Origin: Gremmenia infestans
Taxonomy: Eukaryota; Ascomycota; Leotiomycetes; Helotiales; Hamatocanthoscyphaceae
DNA length: 64,000 nucleotides
Direction: 5' to 3'
Assembly: GCA_032629725.1 (NCBI GenBank)
Contig: JAFEVB010000004.1
Coordinates: 1,550,001 to 1,614,000 of the forward strand
The notes under the pieces are model-generated. The model was not told the DNA's origin. It made no database searches and saw only the letters and a list, made by a program, of their open reading frames with translations. Positions 10,316-21,528 of the stretch are shown piece after piece (the first letter of the stretch is position 1; every line of letters starts with the position of its first letter). The position numbers and the translations under genes are program-made.

Positions 10316-10551
10316 AATCCCTAGTGAGGGAACGCAACCCTGACGAGATGGTTCAAGGTGAAAGCAACGAAATTATCCGACTGTCGATCCAGGAGACGTC
10401 ATGTAGAAACGCAGAAGAGGATACTAATATGGCCCGTGCTATAGCGATAGAGGATAAAGATGATGAAGACTTGCAGAAGGCATTGAAGTTAAGTATGCAA
10501 GGACACGAATATGATGCCGAGTATCGGTACGGGGAGGCTTCAGGGATGTGA
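10316..10551 (+). pseudogene. Out-of-frame UIM-bearing tail of the GT28 gene
   Basis: Directly after the GT28 stop, a different reading frame stays open to TGA at 10549-10551. It encodes acidic helices, including EDLQKALKLSMQ, a good match to the ubiquitin-interacting motif (acidic run, then A-x3-S). Fungal relatives of this glucosyltransferase often end in one or more such motifs. The shift from the main frame corresponds to one lost base (or two gained) near position 10300-10320. The tail is therefore probably a former C-terminus removed by an indel, unless a sequencing error or recoding is involved. Confidence 0.55.
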
Positions 10552-10563
10552 TTAATCCTGCCA

Positions 10564-10870
10564 GGTGTCTATAACTCGGCACATCACTCGATACGTGAAC
10601 CAGTCATTTCGAGACTCAAGAACCGAAAGTAATAGTTAGTTCTTGCAGGCCGAACTTCAAAGGTATATTATTACCTTGACGGCCTGTGAAATGAGTAGAA
10701 AATTCATCCCAAAACATTCATTATGTTAACTTCAACGCTGAGAGAGCAAACATAAATTGCAGCTTAGAGAAGGAGGGGCTGTGGCGCCGCCAAGTTTCTT
10801 GCAAACCTGAGTTGATCATGGTCAGAATCATTCTCGTCACCCTCCTTTGAGACTTGTTACGAGTAGAGTA
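10564..10870 (+). repeat. Dispersed ~300 bp repeat, copy 2
   Basis: Second copy of the element at 3270-3566, in the same orientation. The most conserved blocks are ATAAATTGCAGCTT at about 10753, GTTGATCATGGTCAGAAT, CTCGTCACC and TGAGACTTGTTA. It begins right after the end of the GT28 tail, whereas copy 1 begins just after the NmrA-like remnant, so both sit at gene 3' ends. Confidence 0.65.
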
Positions 10871-11122
10871 AACCAACTGCCTTTGTGGGTTATGCTGTGG
10901 CGTAAATTTTCCATTTAAATCTACAAGTAGTAGAGATTCTAGAGCTTCAATTCTTAGGTAGATAGCTGATCTAAGCTGATCTAGGCTCTGATCAGTAACC
11001 TGGACGTCTACTCCGTATACCATCAGTACTATACGTATTAATTAGCTAAGCTAGGTAGGATGCATTGGTTTCACCGAAATAGGTAATGATGCACATGCTA
11101 AGCACAACACTAGCAAGGAAGA

Positions 11123-11147
11123 GATTGATTGATTGATTGATTGATTG
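11123..11147. repeat. (GATT)n microsatellite
   Basis: Six or so tandem GATT units in noncoding DNA. Confidence 0.85.
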
Positions 11148-11346
11148 GACTGGACTCCGGATTAGTCGTCCGTCAGTCATCTGGGGAATACTCGTACCGG
11201 GTTCTGGAATACGGAATACGGACGGTCTCTACTGTATGGAGTCAAGAGTATTTAGCCTTCCCAGCCTCGCCCCTAGCATCCTTCCCGTTGGATGACGTTC
11301 CTTGTCGCCACCTCACCTCAAGCATCAGGCTGACTGACATGCATAA

Positions 11347-11413
11347 CCACCACCACCACCACCACCACCATCATCATCATCACCATCATCGTCACCACCA
11401 TCATCATTACCAC
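11347..11413. repeat. (CAC/CAT)n microsatellite
   Basis: Near-perfect CAC and CAT trinucleotides. Read as protein this would give a polyhistidine run, but the surrounding frame has no other sign of being coding. Confidence 0.85.
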
Positions 11414-13000
11414 CTGCCATACCTATCAATCAGTCGCGCGCCAGGTCATCAAGATGATTTTTATTTTTATTAACATAACATGACATGACATAGTAAACTT
11501 CGTAAGGTCAGGTACATGATGTCTACAGTATGCAATATCGCTTGTAGGCCCGATGACCAGACAGATCATGGCGGCATGCATCAATCAGCAAAGCGTTGAT
11601 CTATCTATCGGCGCATAGTGCACTCGATTTCAAAGAAGCAATAGGCAACGGGAATAATATCAAGGCGTAAAGGTACTTGTAGTCGTGCAGTGCAAGGTAG
11701 CTTTGGGTTGGTTGTATCTATAGTAAAATCAGATGAGATGGAATGAAGCGATATAGTCCACCTAAGGTAGGTAGGTATATAAAAGGTTCGTCCCATGCCA
11801 CGCTATGCCATGCCATGCATGCTTCATATAACTAATCTACAAAAATACCTACCTACCTAGATAATAACCACTAGCCTCGGACTTTCAAACCGATACCAAT
11901 ACCGGGTCACGCCATGCATCAGTCATGCACGAAGTACTGTATCCCTTGCTTGCCCTGCAATGCAATGCGGAGAAGTCCCTTGCTTGCCTCGCTTGCTTGT
12001 CTTGTCTTGCCCTCCCCTTAACGGCTGTGCGTGCGTGCCGTGCGTGCATGCTCGATCCTTCCCGCCCTGTACGCCGTCTGTGAATGGCTAGAATGAGAGT
12101 AGCGCATGCCCATGCACGGATGCCTAAGGTAAGTTGGCGTTGGCGTCGGCGTTGGCGTTGGGGCTTGGCTTGGCTATTTGTGGAGATGCTTGGTTGCGTA
12201 TGCCAAGACTTCTCTTCCACTAAGGTCCCTGTTTCTGTCTAGCTGGCTGAACGAAACGAACGACGTCGAGACGAGCAAGGCAAGGCAAGAGCCGTCGTCC
12301 ATTTTTCGTCATCTTGTCTTGACTCGTACGAAGGAAGTAAGTCATACTCGGTATTGTTTGTTTATGAATCGGAATCTGCCTTGTCGAGATGGATATTATG
12401 CCCTGCTTATGTAATTATGGTAATGGTAATACAGTCAAGTGTGTTTGAATTAATCGATGCTTTTCGCGCGTGTGCAAGTGCTAACGAAGATGTGATCTGA
12501 TAATATGGAGTATAGTACGGGGTATACAGTAAAGAGAAAGTGATATGCTTGCAAACCCCACCATCTCGTCCTGGGGTTGGGATGGGTGAAGATATCTGCT
12601 CTTCCTGGACTAATCAAGCATGTCGATCCAAGACTGTTTGAGTATATTACATGAGGCCTAGAGTACTATTCAACTTGCGTTGCCTTGCTTTTTGTACATG
12701 TGTTTCAGCCCAGTTGACTATCACTAGGTACAGACTACAGTACTTGGTAGGATTAAGATCAGTAGTACCTTTCTTTGCATCTCGTGGAAATCCCGTGGAG
12801 AGAGAGGCAGGCGTGTATACCTTACTGATCTGATCATAGTCCCGGCCCCGTCACATCTAGAATGACATGGCATGGCCTATGACGGGTGCGGGCGCGGATC
12901 AATCCCTCCCACGCAGCCCTGCAGAAAGCGTAAAATGATTGGTTGATCGTGATTCCAAAGTCACTGGCTCTTGAGATCGGCATGGATGACTCTGGATTGA

Positions 13001-13009
13001 TATATATAG
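13001..13009 (+). promoter_or_regulatory. Putative TATA element of the 88-aa gene
   Basis: TATATATAG lies 232 nt upstream of the ATG at 13241. A CT/CA-rich leader follows, consistent with a long 5' untranslated region. Confidence 0.35.
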
Positions 13010-13240
13010 CCATTTCTGCCATTACTTTGTTTCCATCTATCACACTTCCTATTCAACTCTGTATACCCAAAAGCAACATTCAGGTACAGGACAGGTGCCT
13101 ACAATCATCCACAACTCATCATCTATCATCCCTTCCTTCCATTCCACATTCCATTCCATTTCTCCATCTCCATCTCCATCTCTATCGCCATCGAAATACG
13201 ACCTTTCCACAACCGTCGTCCTCGTCGTCTACCAGCCACA

Positions 13241-13507
13241 ATGCCTTCCGCCTCATCACAATACAACACGCAACTTGCATCTCCTCCTCCAGAATACAAC
13301 GACATGCAAATGCCTTCTGAAAATGCCATTTCATCATACGCTCGCTCCATGCACCGACACACACAACAGCAGATGGAGGCTGCGGCCTCGGCAGCTCGCA
13401 GGAGGAGTTCCACCAGCACCACCAACTCGCAGGGCACTTGTACTTTAAATTCCGAATCCGACGTTGGCAGCATGGACAGCAGATCTATATCATCAATGAG
13501 ATCCTAG
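13241..13507 (+). CDS. Small Ser/Thr-rich protein of unknown function (88 aa)
   Basis: A single-exon ORF of 88 residues with start context ccacaATGcc. It begins with a PPEYNDMQMP-type segment (a PPxY-like motif) and continues with ISSYARSMHRHTQQQMEAA, a predicted amphipathic helix. It ends with a basic RRR patch and a long Ser/Thr-rich tail, SMDSRSISSMRS. The composition and the PPxY motif look like selected coding sequence rather than chance, and it is flanked by large noncoding regions on both sides, as expected for a regulated gene with long UTRs. I recognise the layout from small fungal proteins, but no function is known to me. The PPxY motif could bind a WW domain such as that of a Nedd4/Rsp5 ligase (inference). 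Confidence 0.65.
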   Translation: MPSASSQYNTQLASPPPEYNDMQMPSENAISSYARSMHRHTQQQMEAAASAARRRSSTSTTNSQGTCTLNSESDVGSMDSRSISSMRS

Positions 13508-14682
13508 TGACGGGTAGGAGCTGATGGGAGGATGGGAATAGATCGTGGGAACATGGGAACACGGGGTTGCTGGGTAGCTGGGTAGTGCACAAAGTCGGCT
13601 CATTGCCCCTTTGAGCCGTTGTATATATGTATGGATTGGGCTGGCGTTCATTGAAGTTGGGGTTTGAGCGGTACTGTACACATTGTTTCATCTCGCGAGC
13701 AACGCTTGAGATCTTTCTTTTCGAGTTGTTTCTCTTCGACTAACTGATGATACATCACCATCGCCGACCCTATTGTCTTCTTGTGATACTTGCATTGTGA
13801 TGGACACTTTCATATCCGTTCATGTGGCACTTCACTCATGCAACTTACCGTTTCGCGTAGCACTTGCCATTCCATTCGTACCAGAATTCTTAGTCCCCAG
13901 CCCAGCCTCCAAGTACTCACAACATGCTCGTCATCGCACGTGGCAACATGCGTCATTACATCAGCTTCACAAACTAAATTGAGCCTTTCCTTGATAATCC
14001 ATTCCTCACATCACATTCATCTCATGCAATACAAGTAGCTGTCAGCCTTAGCATCTCAACAGTTAAAAGATCGTCCCCTCAACCCCTTATAGAGCCGAAT
14101 ATCGATATAGGTCATGGTTCATTGGAGCCGTCTAGAAAGTAAGCATCTGCACTACTATTCTTCACTTGTATTTATTTTTAGAACTAGAACTACAATTATG
14201 ACGACGTTGTCACACGGAGCCAACCTCCTATTCCCATTCATGCCTTCCACTTGCTGCTGTACTAAACGAAAGTCTAGGGAATCCCAAGTGGTGGTGTCTG
14301 TCAACGTTTCCCTCTCGCTAATACTGACCTCTTCTGTGTGTCAGGAACGCTGCATGCGCAAGTGTTGTCCAATTGTCTATACAAGGCATCCTATATCTCA
14401 TATACAGAATCTTACCTCCCTACTCCTCTGCTTTTGACCAAATGTCAATATAGGGGAAAGTTTGTTATATAACGACGGATGTCTCTGAGTATTAACACAA
14501 CAAGCTGCTTAACATTTTACTGCAGTTAAAAACCACAAGTCATCGAAATCATCAAGTGCCTTGAAGTATCCATCCACCTCCTTTAATTGCATCGAGAGTC
14601 GACTTCAAAAACCGCCACGCACGTCAACAGCACATGTACATCCGATAGCTAGACTGATTCCTGACATAGTATTCGCTAGAAG

Positions 14683-14737
14683 CACCTGCACCTGCACCTC
14701 CACCTCCACCTCCACCTCCACCTCCACTTCCACCACC
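14683..14737. repeat. (CACCTC)n minisatellite
   Basis: Tandem CACCTG/CACCTC hexamers in noncoding DNA, strongly purine/pyrimidine asymmetric. Confidence 0.85.
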
Positions 14738-15151
14738 CTCTTCACTTGACAAAAAGAAGAAGAAAATGAACATGAAAACATCCAAGTACTTATCACCAAG
14801 TCCCCTCCCTCCCTCTATAGCTAGGCCATCTAAAACCCATCCAAGCAATCGCAAGCCCTTCCTTCACTCAGCAATCTATGCCAGCCCAGCTTCCTTCCAC
14901 ATGCACAACCATAAGTACCACCGCACCACATGTACACCGACCGTTACGTTAAACCCCATTTCCCCATCTGCATCTTCATCCGCATCCCTACCAACTCACC
15001 CTATTATATCATACCCACAACCACAACCACAACCATAACCACACCACCAGATCTGCCTGCATGCGCACACCACCGTAACCCATAGCCAACCGCAGTCATA
15101 GACGATAAATTAAAGCAATTACAAGCAGAGCAAAGCAAAACGCAGTGTACT

Positions 15152-15177
15152 GTACCGTACCGTACCGTACCGTACCC
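15152..15177. repeat. (TACCG)n microsatellite
   Basis: Five tandem pentamers GTACC. The same pentamer recurs singly at about 15796 and in the APC8/ERG20 intergenic region. Confidence 0.85.
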
Positions 15178-15557
15178 TGCCATTTGATTCCACACCCAGC
15201 ACATGTACAAATCCTCAAATCAAAGCACAAGCTATATACATGTAAGATTACATACACCTAAACTTCGAGTTCATCCTCCCCCTTCCCATCCCCATCCCTG
15301 GCCGCTTATCACCGCAATGATATATGCATAATGATGCAATCCCCCCCGCCCGGCGCCATATCTCAAATCCAATGGAATGGGTTCCTAGATGTAATTATGA
15401 TCCCGAGATATGCATATGCCTCGGCGTACGTACATGTACGTCGTATATCAGTGCTTAGGTATATATATACGGAAATTGCTAGGTTGAGGGTTTAGCTATG
15501 ATATAGTACTGTGGATTCTTCTATGTATAACGTATAGTATATCCATCCTCCCATCCT

Positions 15558-15598
15558 CTTCTCTCCTTTCCTCTCCTTTCCTCTCCTTTCCTTTTCCT
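15558..15598. repeat. (TCTCCTTTCC)n polypyrimidine tract
   Basis: Decamer units repeated three to four times, fully pyrimidine on this strand, so capable of triplex (H-DNA) formation. Confidence 0.8.
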
Positions 15599-15627
15599 TG
15601 CTTTCATTCATTGAGTTTCTAGCATCG

Positions 15628-15653
15628 CCATCATCATCATCATCATCATCATT
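15628..15653. repeat. (CAT)n microsatellite
   Basis: About eight CAT units in noncoding DNA. Confidence 0.85.
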
Positions 15654-16330
15654 ATATAACCAGAAACCCGAGAAACTAAAGCAAAGCAAAGCAAAGCAAA
15701 TTAAATACTGCTAATCATCCCGCAAGCAAGTAAAAGCATTATTAACTAATAGTAACAGTAATAGTAACACCCCTCTCTCCAGTCCCTCCACTACCTACCG
15801 TACCGTACTATACGTAGCCCGGCTAGCATGGTAAGCGAAAACCCCCTTTATTTATTTCCTTTCCTATTCATTAAATCAATTATTCAATTAATTAATCAAT
15901 AAATAAACAACCCAAGGACTTTTATTCCTCTTAATATCTGCTCTGCAACTCCCTCCAAAACCACACCTTGTGCTGCTTTTAGTTGATGGGTATATAGAGG
16001 GCGGCGTGGGCGTGCATGTAAAGGGGTGGAGAGAAGGTTATGTATATGGGATTTTTGGTGATATTTCAGGAGATTGATTATTAAATAGCGTACCACTGGT
16101 GTACTCAGGCCTGGCAGAGAATGAAATATTGATAAATAAGGCGCTACCGATATCTGCACATATAGTATTTCTACCTGTAAATATTCTTATTATCTTAAAT
16201 TGTCAAGTTTATATGCAAGGTCCAGGTTCTATATATTGCTCATTTCAAATCGGGCGTCGAAACGAACTATGCCATTCATCGGGGTATCACATTACTCCAT
16301 ACTCGTACTCATACTATACATATACACGCC

Positions 16331-18478
16331 TTAACCCTCACCACCTATCTCAAGTCTAACCCGGACTTCTCGAACCAAAGCCTTGGCCTCTTCAACCTCA
16401 ACACCATCCTGACATAACTCCGTCGCTAATTGCATCGCCCTAGTATAATCACCCATCCTCATAGCAAATTTCGCCAGCCACATCCGTGCTTTCGAAGTTG
16501 CAGCCGTGACACCCGTTCCCGTATCTCCACTCGCTCCACCTGCAGCTGGTCTCGACTCGTCGTCTGAGGATTGTGAGTCTGCGTGGATATTGATAACCGA
16601 TGCTTCCATATCAGCAGCTCCTTCTTCTTGAGCGACGCACATCTCCATGTAAGCTTTCGCTTCTCCCATCTCCTCCATTCGCTCATACATCCCTGCTATC
16701 TGTAGCAAGACTTCAGGGTCCATTGCTCCTCCCTTGTCCCGACCTCCACTACCAAAAGAGCTTCCTACTCCTGCATCGTAGTAGCTATCTGCAAGTAGGG
16801 CTCTCTTGAGAGCTTTGATGCCTTCTATATCCCGTCCCATTTTCTGTAAACAGGATCCTACGGCCATCCACATTTTTCCATCCCAGGGTCGTAGGCCTGC
16901 TGCACGCTTGTAATACCACAAGGCGTATGCGTGCATCTCAAGCACTTCATAGGTCTGACCTAGGCCGTACCACGCTCTGTAATCTCTCCGGTTAACATCT
17001 ACCGCTCTTCGGTATGATTCTATGGCGGCGTGAGTATTTTTTAACTCGACATATTCATGACCCATCAATGTCCAAGCACTGAGGCATGACCTGTCAAGTG
17101 TCAAAGCACGCCGGAAGTATTGAACGGCCTTCTCGTGCGACGATAGTAATGAATAGTAATTGCCAATGACAACGCAAGACTCGGGCCGGAATTTATCTAC
17201 CGTAGAGCAGAGATGTGCGAGAAAGGACAGCTTCGGTCGGAGGTTCATCACGTAGAGTATGTTGGAATAATGATCCAACGAGTCAAGTCTATGAGGGTGT
17301 AAGGCGAGGAGGTTACTGAAGTGAGCATCAGCTGCTAGGAAGTCTTTGATGTGGTATGCGAGTAGTGCTAAGCAGGTGAGTAGGAAAGGACTAGTTGGGA
17401 ATATGGATAAAAGCTGGTCCAAGGAGTTGGAAAGGTTGGGTGTTGATTGGTAGAGTTCGAGGGATGTGTGAAGATGGAAAATGAACGAGACGATATTTTG
17501 TGGAAGGTGTGGTGATATTCGATTGAGCTGCAAAATAGTCAGTATTGGGTTTTTGTGGGGAAAGAAGCTTACATACATCCTCAACTCGTCCGATTAAAGA
17601 GGTCATTTCCAACCAACAGCCCCAATTCATAGGATAAAGATGCACACTTCGTATCAACCACCGCATAGCTTCTTCTTCATTCTTGTCTTTTGCCAATACC
17701 ATACCATAGCTAGATCATTAGCAATGCTTTATCACGAAAGGACATGTCTTACAGATACTCTAGCCAACCCTGACTTCCAACAACTTCTCCGGCTTCGGTA
17801 GTATGCTCCTGGAACCAATTTTCCAGATATCGACTTATGGTCACTAGTTGCTTGTTGGTCGTATTCCCTCCATCATGCGGCCCCATCACCATCTCACTGT
17901 CCTCATCCTTTTTCTTTTCGCCAGACATGTATTTTGCATATAAGGCCAAGAATATGCTCTTTTGACTCAATTTTGGTAGTACTGGCGCCAATTTACCAGC
18001 AGCTCGACCAGATGATACTCTCGCTTTACCTTTTCCTGTCGGGGTCGTAGTATTTTCAGGGCCTCTCGTTGAAGTTGATGATAAAATTCCAGACAGGACT
18101 GTATCTGGCAGAAAGACTGCTGCACAACGATCGAATTCCCGACAATCAAAGAACGACTTTGCCAAAAGATATTGATTTATCTCCTTTGCCTCTAGATGTG
18201 CTTCTTCCGGGTCGAGATTCCCGGTGACGACGATCGGAGGGAGGCCGTCGGGAGGAACTTCAGTCATCTGCGAGTCCTCGGGTTCCGACGCTTCATCAGC
18301 CGGAGGGATGGATGTGAGTAGTTCTGCGGCCCTATGTTCATATTAGCAGGGGGTCTTCGGTCTAGAAGAGAATTGCGTACCACTTCGCAGACTGATATAG
18401 ACATCTCTCGGAGCATTTTACTACAGCTTCTTGCAGAGCCGCTCTCAGCTGTGCAGTGTCTCGCTCTGTGAGCGCCAT
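16331..18478 (-). CDS. CDC23: Anaphase-promoting complex subunit 8 (CDC23-type TPR protein)
   Basis: APC8/Cdc23, a TPR scaffold subunit of the anaphase-promoting complex, the nuclear ubiquitin ligase that triggers anaphase. Four exons give 668 residues: 18478-18381, 18331-17753, 17709-17577 and 17527-16331, with donors GTACGC, GTAAGA and GTATGT and AG acceptors, all in frame. The N-terminus is the Apc8-type helical region ending in RYLENWF. The C-terminal half is a TPR array: LDSLDHYSNILYV (residues 351-363) is diagnostic for Cdc23 and is followed by TPRs such as AVQYFRRALTLD and AIESYRRAVDVN. An acidic, low-complexity insertion (around QSSDDESRPAAGG) interrupts the last repeats, as is common in fungal Cdc23. 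It faces ERG20 across a 510 bp shared promoter. Confidence 0.93.
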
Positions 18479-18988
18479 TGTCACGGCAGCCGGATCAGCG
18501 AATTACCGGGCGCAGTCGATATTCATTGAAATCAAAATCTACCGCTGAAGGTACTGTACGGTAGGTACTGTACGGTGGGGATGGTTTGTTTGTTGCGCCT
18601 TTAGGTTGACGCGTCGAGCTCCAGCAACAATATGACAACAGAGAGAGCTAATTATAGTCGCACGAGGTTCGGGATTGCTGGTCAAAGTAATGCTAAAACA
18701 GCGGTCACATTTATTCAAGAGAAAGGTGATTGTTTCCGAGCAAGTACAAGTAATTTGTCTCGATTGCTTCTCACGACTATTTACTTGCCTCACCTGCGTA
18801 TGCCGGAAATCGCGACCCGCCGCACGCACCGTACCTGACCCCTGAATTCTGCCACCCCACCAATTCACACCGCCTTTGGACTTTGTGTACAGTTAATTAT
18901 AGGATTCTCAACTCTCTTCCTTCCTCGCTCAACACTTCTGCAATCAATCAAAACCGTCCAACAGTTGCGACTACTGCTATCATAGAAT
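18479..18988. other. Divergent promoter region between CDC23 and ERG20
   Basis: Shared 510 bp upstream region. It contains a direct repeat of GGTACTGTACGGT at about 18550-18578. No further gene was seen, and regulatory sites cannot be assigned from sequence alone. Confidence 0.55.
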
Positions 18989-20104
18989 ATGGCCAAAACT
19001 ACAACCCTCAAGGAGTTCGAGTCAGTCTTCCCCAAGCTGGTCGACGATCTCCTCGACCATGCAAAGAAGTACAACCTCCCTGAGCAGTTTGTCAAGTGGT
19101 ACAAAGCTGTAAGTTGAGTCCCAACAAGGAGACAAGCAAATACCAAGAATCGTTGAACTGACAGTATATCCTACATCTAGTCTCTCCAGGCCAATGTCAT
19201 CGGTGGAAAATGCAATCGCGGCATGTCCGTTCCCGACTCCGTCTCCCTCCTCCTCGAGAAGCCGCTTTCAGAAGAACAGTACTTCCTAGCCTCAACTTTA
19301 GGATGGATGACCGAGCTTCTGCAAGCCTTCTTCCTTGTCTCCGACGATATTATGGACACCAGCATTACTCGTCGAGGTGCGCCATGCTGGTACCGTCAAC
19401 CTGAGGTCGGAATGGTTGCTATCAACGACGCATTCATGCTTGAATCCGCCATCTACACTCTTCTCAAGAAATACTTCCGCTCCCACCCTGCATACGTTGA
19501 CCTCCTCGAACTCTTTCACGAAGTCACATTCCAAACCGAGCTTGGTCAGTTGTGTGATCTCCTCACTGCTCCTGAAGACAAGATCGATCTAGACAACTTC
19601 TCGATGGAAAAGTACCGATTCATTGTTATTTACAAGACTGCCTACTACTCCTTCTACCTCCCAGTTGCACTCGCTCTTCACCAACAGAATATTGCCACCC
19701 CGGAAAACCTGAAGCAAGCGGAAGACATCCTGATCCCTCTCGGCGAATACTTTCAAATCCAGGACGACTACTTGGACAACTTCGGTCTCCCAGAACACAT
19801 CGGCAAGATCGGTACCGATATTCAAGACAACAAGTGTTCCTGGCTCGTCAACCAGGCTCTATCGATCGCTACTCCCGACCAGAGAAAGATCCTCGAAGAA
19901 AACTATGGTCGCAAGAACAAGGATAATGAGGCCGTGGTTAAGAAGCTGTACATTGACCTAAACTTAGAGCAAATGTACAAGGACTATGAAGAGAAGCGTG
20001 TCGGTGAGATTAGAAAGATGATTGATGAGGTTGATGAGTCTGGGGGCTTGAAGAAGACTGTTTTCGAGAGCTTCTTGAGCAAGATCTACAAGAGGAGTAA
20101 GTAG
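18989..20104 (+). CDS. ERG20: Farnesyl diphosphate synthase
   Basis: Condenses IPP with DMAPP and GPP to make farnesyl diphosphate for sterols, dolichol, ubiquinone, prenylation and terpenes. Two exons (18989-19108 and 19181-20104, donor GTAAGT, acceptor CATCTAG) encode 347 residues, the usual length. The first aspartate-rich motif DDIMD is at 95-99, preceded by the two aromatic residues F90-F91 that restrict chain length to C15 in eukaryotic FPP synthases. The second motif DDYLD is at 235-239. The substrate-binding GGKCNRG segment opens exon 2, where many homologues have GGKxNRG. The C-terminus SKIYKRSK is basic as in the family. Nothing abnormal is seen. It is cytosolic by family knowledge. 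Confidence 0.97.
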
Positions 20105-20808
20105 GTTTGTCGCGTGTAGGGGGTGAGGGGTTACGATTATTCATGAAAAGTTTCTTGAAGCCATCAAGCTTATGCAGTCGCAATACCTTTGTGGGTTCCA
20201 CATGTTAGACATTTAGCTTGAGCTCTAATTCTCTGATATACCCGTTCTTAAGACCGTCGGTTTAGTTCACTTACAATTGTGTCCTCGTTTTGGATGACAT
20301 GTGTCTATATTACTATTTTCCTCACCTCTATCACTTTCTCTTCCCCTCGTTCCCTCAACTCATTCCCTTCCTCCCTTCCCCTCCGAAACTCCTCCACACA
20401 ACACAACTTCCGACACGCCTCCAGCACCCCTTACCACAATCGGTGTTCCGACCAATGCCCACACCACCATGCCCGCACTCATTGGTCACCTCGTGCCCAT
20501 GCCGCCCCCACATCTCACATAAGCCAACAACTCGCACCTATACTCGCCCAGCAACAGCTCGCGAGGCTCTACTCGTCTATGCAAAGAGGATGGCGAGACT
20601 ACTTTCACGTGGAGGTGGAATTTTCAAATTTCTATATTTATGGATATCTTGTTCAACCGTCTCTCTACATCAAAGATACAAATACTTTCGTTCTACGGTT
20701 AGTTCTAAATGGCCGCAGTCATAAGAGTTGCAATCTCAGAATCTCTATATACTTTTACAACTCCAACATACTCCCATCAACATAGTATGAGGTATCTTGA
20801 CTACCTAC
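20105..20808. other. Intergenic region between ERG20 and the CutC-like gene (convergent)
   Basis: 3' regions of two convergent genes. A pyrimidine-rich stretch (20330-20420) produces open frames, but none resembles a protein. Confidence 0.5.
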
Positions 20809-21528
20809 CTAACTATTAATAATATCCCTTAACCCCCTAACCTCCTCCCCACTCGCCACCTCCCCCCCATCAACAACAGCACTACTATGAAACCACCTCG
20901 CCCCGGTCCCCCTCATCAATTCCCCCACATTCCCCACCCTCACCCCTCCCCCAACAATAACCTCAATTCTCTTCCCCGCCGCCTCCACCAGTCCCCTCAG
21001 CACCTCTTTCCCCTGCCCCTCCACCGCCGTCCTCGCCCCCCCACTACTCAACACAGCCGCAAACCCACATCCTACTAGAACCTCAAGCTGCGCCCGCATA
21101 GCCGCGCGCGGAATACAATCGAACGCCCGGTGAAACGTACATGGTTTGCCGCCCGCGGCGCGCACGAGTCGCTCGTTGGCTTCTACATCTATTTGCACAT
21201 TGCTAGGAGGTTCTGGTGCTGGTGCTGTTGTGAGAACGCCGAACACGAATCCATCGGCTCCCGCTTCGCTGAAGCCTCTGATGGAGGATTCCATTTCGAG
21301 GAGTTCGGCGGGATTGTAAATGAAGGAGGTAGCGTGTGGACGTATCATTACGTAGATGGGGATTTTGGTTGTGGTCGTAGGGGATGGTTTTAGGGATAAG
21401 AAGGTTGAGAGAAGGGGCGTTAGACCGCCGACGCTGGGGGAGCGGCAGAGTTCGATGCGGGAGGCTCCTGTGGCGGCTGCAGTTTGGGCGGAGAGGAGGT
21501 TGAAAGAAGCTATTTCTAGGTGTGGCAT
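20809..21528 (-). CDS. CutC family protein (copper homeostasis-like)
   Basis: A 239-residue TIM-barrel protein of the CutC family, named after a bacterial copper-tolerance locus; its actual biochemical role is unsettled. The start is the ATG at 21528 (aaaATGcc). The opening LEIASFNLLSAQTAAATGAS followed by RIELC is the family signature. VMIRPHATSF, TFHRAFDC (the conserved HRAFD segment) and LSSGGA follow in the order found in CutC. The barrel ends with EVIVGGGV and a conserved FHSSAV near the C-terminus. No intron is needed. It is head-to-head with the FMN split-barrel gene, about 410 bp away. Confidence 0.92.
   Translation of the reverse strand: MPHLEIASFNLLSAQTAAATGASRIELCRSPSVGGLTPLLSTFLSLKPSPTTTTKIPIYVMIRPHATSFIYNPAELLEMESSIRGFSEAGADGFVFGVLTTAPAPEPPSNVQIDVEANERLVRAAGGKPCTFHRAFDCIPRAAMRAQLEVLVGCGFAAVLSSGGARTAVEGQGKEVLRGLVEAAGKRIEVIVGGGVRVGNVGELMRGTGARWFHSSAVVDGGEVASGEEVRGLRDIINS

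Larger units (their letters stand above)
10552..13240. other. 2.7 kb gene-poor, low-complexity region
   Basis: No convincing gene. The start holds repeat copy 2. The rest has simple repeats (ATTG/GATT at about 11123-11147, CAC/CAT at about 11347-11413), GC-skewed GGCGTTGGC-type repetition around 12135-12170 and many short direct repeats (CATGCATG-like). The last ~240 bp is the probable promoter and leader of the 88-aa gene. Confidence 0.5.
13508..16330. other. 2.8 kb gene-poor region with many microsatellites
   Basis: No gene recognised. It probably includes the 3' UTR of the 88-aa gene and the region beyond the stop of the convergent APC8 gene. It is studded with simple repeats (listed separately) and runs of TACCG, AAGCA and TTTCC. 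No transposon hallmark was found. Confidence 0.5.

Noticed and set aside
11141..11473. Open frame with a run of about 15 histidines
   Set aside because: The histidines are a CAC/CAT microsatellite and the rest of the frame has no coding features.
14605..14854. Minus-strand frames rich in Gly/Val/Glu repeats
   Set aside because: They are translations of the CACCTC repeat in different frames.
20279..20785. Overlapping open frames of 144-168 codons downstream of ERG20
   Set aside because: Three frames are open over the same pyrimidine-rich DNA, with Ser/Pro/Thr composition typical of noncoding CT-rich sequence and no motif.
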